From CAVOBC01 sp963693635 (GTDB lineage: Bacteria; Pseudomonadota; Gammaproteobacteria; Pseudomonadales; Azotimanducaceae): 8,834 nucleotides of DNA. The translations under genes and the position numbers were made by a program. Below, piece by piece: positions 7,171 through 8,834 of the stretch. The notes beneath the pieces are model-generated. The model ran no database searches and had not been told where the DNA came from. It saw only the letters and a program-made list of their open reading frames with translations. Within the stretch, counting starts at the first letter, position 1; every line of letters begins with the position of its first letter. The DNA lies in the NCBI GenBank assembly GCA_963693635.1, contig CAVOBC010000191.1:1-8834 (forward strand), written 5' to 3'.

Positions 7171-7470
7171 TTACAGGGCCGCAGCCTGTTCGCGGGTGAA
7201 GAAAACCCCGTCGCGTTCGAATCCCGCTTCGACGCCGGGGATGAGCGACAGCACGGTGCCATCCTTGTTGATCGACGCGGCGCAGTCGTGGGGCAACCAG
7301 GAAATAGTGTGAGCAGGTGCCGGCGCGCCGCTGCGCAGGCGCGCAACCTCGATTCGACCGGTGGATCGCTGTTGGAATGCGGGATGCAGGCCCAGGCAAC
7401 GGTTGTTCTTGCTGGTCCCGGTGGTTTTCCGGTAGCGGCCATTCTCGACTCTCAGCGTGTGGCGATCCAT
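7171..7470 (-). CDS. Small protein of unknown function (99 residues)
   Basis: I do not recognise this family. The ATG at 7470 is preceded by a GAGGG ribosome-binding sequence about five bases upstream, and about three quarters of codons end in G or C, as in the other real genes here; both support true coding. The protein is soluble-looking, with no signal peptide or membrane segment. The first 40 residues are polar and basic (RYRKTTGTSKNN), the middle has WLPHDCAAS, and the C-terminal third is GVEAGFERDGVFFTREQAAAL, well-mixed sequence typical of a small folded domain. Two Cys and several His are present but do not form a clear metal motif. It is convergent with the transporter operon and on the same strand as the broken dehydrogenase. 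It could be a remnant of a longer protein; the SD and promoter argue for an intact small gene. Confidence 0.6.
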   Translation of the reverse strand: MDRHTLRVENGRYRKTTGTSKNNRCLGLHPAFQQRSTGRIEVARLRSGAPAPAHTISWLPHDCAASINKDGTVLSLIPGVEAGFERDGVFFTREQAAAL

Positions 7471-7532
7471 GGTGCCCTCTATCCCGGTGTTGCCGGGTTA
7501 GTGGCGGCTTCGAAAGTTGCCGCGTATGGATA

Positions 7533-7561
7533 TAAATAAGCACGCGGCGTGCCAGTTTCAA
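7533..7561 (-). promoter_or_regulatory. Candidate sigma-70 promoter for the 99-residue gene
   Basis: On the - strand, TTGAAA (7556-7561, 5/6 match to the -35 consensus) is followed after 17 bases by TATTTA (7533-7538) in an AT-rich run, TTATTTATAT. The -10 match is weak (3/6), but the spacing is ideal and the AT-rich patch stands out in GC-rich DNA. Transcription would start near 7526, giving a leader of about 55 bases before the ATG at 7470. Confidence 0.4.
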
Positions 7562-7628
7562 TGGGACGGCTGATCGGTGCTTTTCGACCGCTTAGCGGCG
7601 GCGCAATCGGGGGCTGGATTCGGCCAAA

Positions 7629-7711
7629 GTGACGTTTTCTCGACGATTTGCACATTCTGCACGCACGGGACGTGTCACTTTGTGACGTGAAGTCGTCACC
7701 CTGGCGTGACG
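7629..7711. promoter_or_regulatory. Cluster of GTGAC/GTCAC half-sites, possible operator array
   Basis: In the 230-bp gap between the two - strand genes lie GTGACG at 7629-7634, GTCAC-TTT-GTGAC at 7674-7686, and CGTCAC-CCTGGC-GTGACG at 7694-7711. GTGACG at 7682, CGTCAC at 7694 and GTGACG at 7706 start exactly 12 bases apart in alternating orientation, about one helical turn plus. Dimeric regulators bind such inverted half-sites. The array lies more than 100 bases upstream of the candidate promoter of the small gene and just past the dehydrogenase stop; hairpin formation in RNA is the alternative. The rest of 7562-7791 shows no gene. Confidence 0.4.
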
Positions 7712-7791
7712 CTCTGGGTTGCAGGGCCTTTGAAGTGCGCGGCGCGAATGGGCCGGCCCGAGTTGTGGGCTGAAAGATCGACCTGCGGGAC

Positions 7792-8694
7792 TTAGTCTCG
7801 GCTGAAGGCCGAGTCGAGGTCGTCACCGAACACGGCGCGACCGATCGTATGGAAATCGCCAAGGTCCGGATGCAACCCGGAGAACTGATCGAAGGTCCCC
7901 GCGCCGGCCGCAATATTCTCGGCGGTATGCTCGTCATCGGGCAGGTGCAGGGCGTCGCTCAGCTCCCAGCGAAGTTTGTGAATGTACCCGCCGCCGACTT
8001 CAAACAGCGATCCATTCTCGCTTGTCTGCTGGTGACTGAGCCAAACGGCAAGCTGCGCGAGGTATCTCGGGCCGATGGGGCTGCTCGCCTGTTCCTCTTC
8101 GGTGAAAGCGGTCATTCGGGTTGCAGAGTAGGGCGCGACCGCATTGCTGAGAACGTTGTGCTCCCTGCCCTCAAGCGCCAGGCAGCGCATGAGCCCTATC
8201 AGGGCAGCTTTTGCGGCGGAGTAGTGGGCGGTGGCCCGGGTGCGAATAGACGCCGAACGGTGACGACGTGAAGAGGATGCGGCCGAAGTTTGCGTCCAGC
8301 ATGTGGGGCCAGGCCGCTCGCGTGCAATGGTAGCTGCCATCCACGTGCACCTCGAGCATGCGTTTCCAGCGCGCCGGCGTCAGGTCCCCAAATGCGTCGC
8401 TGTAGGCGATTCCTGCATTGTTGAGCAGCACGTCTACCCGGCCCCAGGTGTCGAGCGCTGTTTGCACGACACGCTCACCATCGACGACCGAGTCGTGGTT
8501 AGCGACCGGATGGCCGTTAGCCGCAGTGATCTCGTCCACCACGCGATCAGCAGCCCAGGCGTCACTGCCTTCGCCATCCACCGAGCCGCCAAGGTCATTG
8601 ACGACCACGCGGGCTCCTCGTCGCGCGAATTCGTGCCATTGCCCGCGCCGGTAATAACAACGACGCGGTCTTCGAATGTCAGGTTGGTAGTCAT
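7792..8694 (-). pseudogene. Short-chain dehydrogenase (3-hydroxyacyl-CoA dehydrogenase type), broken by two frameshifts
   Basis: The pieces together give a full-length SDR of about 300 residues, similar to the dehydrogenase part of peroxisomal multifunctional enzyme type 2, which oxidises 3-hydroxyacyl-CoA with NAD. Start ATG at 8694 has GGAG six bases upstream. Frame 1 (8694 to about 8635) encodes MTTNLTFEDRVVVITGAGNG, then breaks: the expected continuation of the glycine motif (roughly LGRSHAL) is missing, a loss of about 19 bases. Frame 2 (about 8632-8240) carries EFARRGARVVVNDLGGS, the NNAG motif and the catalytic-Ser region FTSS. A second shift at about 8227-8240 (one extra base or two lost) restores frame 3 with the catalytic YSAAK and a normal C-terminus ending at 7792. 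No stop codons interrupt the respective frames, so the decay is recent or the shifts are sequence errors. The first lesion is too long for a simple base-call error. Confidence 0.8.
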
Positions 8695-8727
8695 CGTTCG
8701 CTCCGTGGGGGCTATTGCGTAGACGGC

Positions 8728-8757
8728 AGCATATCGCTGTCGGCTCGCGGGGCTCAA
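8728..8757 (-). promoter_or_regulatory. Weak candidate promoter of the dehydrogenase
   Basis: On the - strand, TTGAGC (8752-8757) and TATGCT (8728-8733) are separated by 18 bases, each matching four of six consensus positions. The start of transcription would fall near 8721, leaving a leader of about 27 bases with the GGAG ribosome-binding sequence. The motif is weak and could be chance. The remaining bases to the right edge show no gene. Confidence 0.25.
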
Positions 8758-8834
8758 TCGGGAGCATTTATTGGTCGACGCCTGCGTCTCATCAAGGCAA
8801 GGCGGGGTACAACAGATAGGCAAACGGTCGTGTC

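Noticed and set aside
7008..7199. 63-codon + strand open frame
   Set aside because: No ribosome binding site or family resemblance, and it spans the inverted repeat at 7109-7161.
6734..7561. Long - strand open frame of 275 codons across the intergenic region
   Set aside because: Its protein is rich in Arg, His, Pro and Ser with no recognisable motif, runs through the terminator-like hairpin, and overlaps the better-supported 99-residue gene in another frame.
7479..7937. 152-codon - strand open frame
   Set aside because: Ser/Arg/Pro-rich composition; it overlaps the end of the dehydrogenase in another frame and runs over the half-site array and candidate promoter.
1..8834. CRISPR arrays, insertion sequences or transposases
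   Set aside because: No regularly spaced repeats, terminal inverted repeats with target duplications, or transposase motifs were found on either strand.

Overview
The window is a high-GC bacterial segment (coding regions look roughly 60% GC or above, with strong G/C preference at third codon positions). Protein families and codon style suggest a proteobacterium, most likely a gammaproteobacterium; this is an inference, as no rRNA or other marker gene is present.

Left and centre (2-6665, + strand): three tightly coupled genes form the 3' part of a transport operon. The first is the C-terminal part of an RND efflux pump subunit, cut by the window edge. The second (1159-5940) is a 1593-residue protein. 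It is a full 12-helix RND pump followed by two extra membrane helices and an ABC ATPase domain. The ATPase domain is itself split by an insert of about 187 residues that holds about four more membrane helices. The third (5937-6665) is a small six-helix ABC-2-type permease that overlaps the fusion gene by 4 bases. The ABC ATPase thus appears to be physically tied to an RND pump and to serve a dedicated ABC-2 permease, giving a hybrid pump that could use both proton-motive force and ATP. The missing 5' part of the operon would be expected to hold a periplasmic adaptor and perhaps an outer-membrane channel.

Middle (6666-7170): a non-coding stretch of about 500 bp that begins with an AT-rich segment. 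It contains a GNRA-loop hairpin, four GGA motifs and a terminator-like hairpin, and ends in a second long inverted repeat.

Right (7171-8834, - strand): a 99-residue protein of unknown function has its own ribosome binding site and a plausible promoter. Next to it is a 230-bp gap holding a cluster of GTGACG/CGTCAC half-sites. Beyond that is a short-chain dehydrogenase of the 3-hydroxyacyl-CoA dehydrogenase type. Its reading frame is broken twice, by a small deletion through the cofactor-binding glycine motif and by a single-base shift before the catalytic YxxxK, so it is annotated as a pseudogene unless these are sequence errors.

The main point of interest is the RND-ABC fusion operon, especially the membrane insert nested inside the nucleotide-binding domain.
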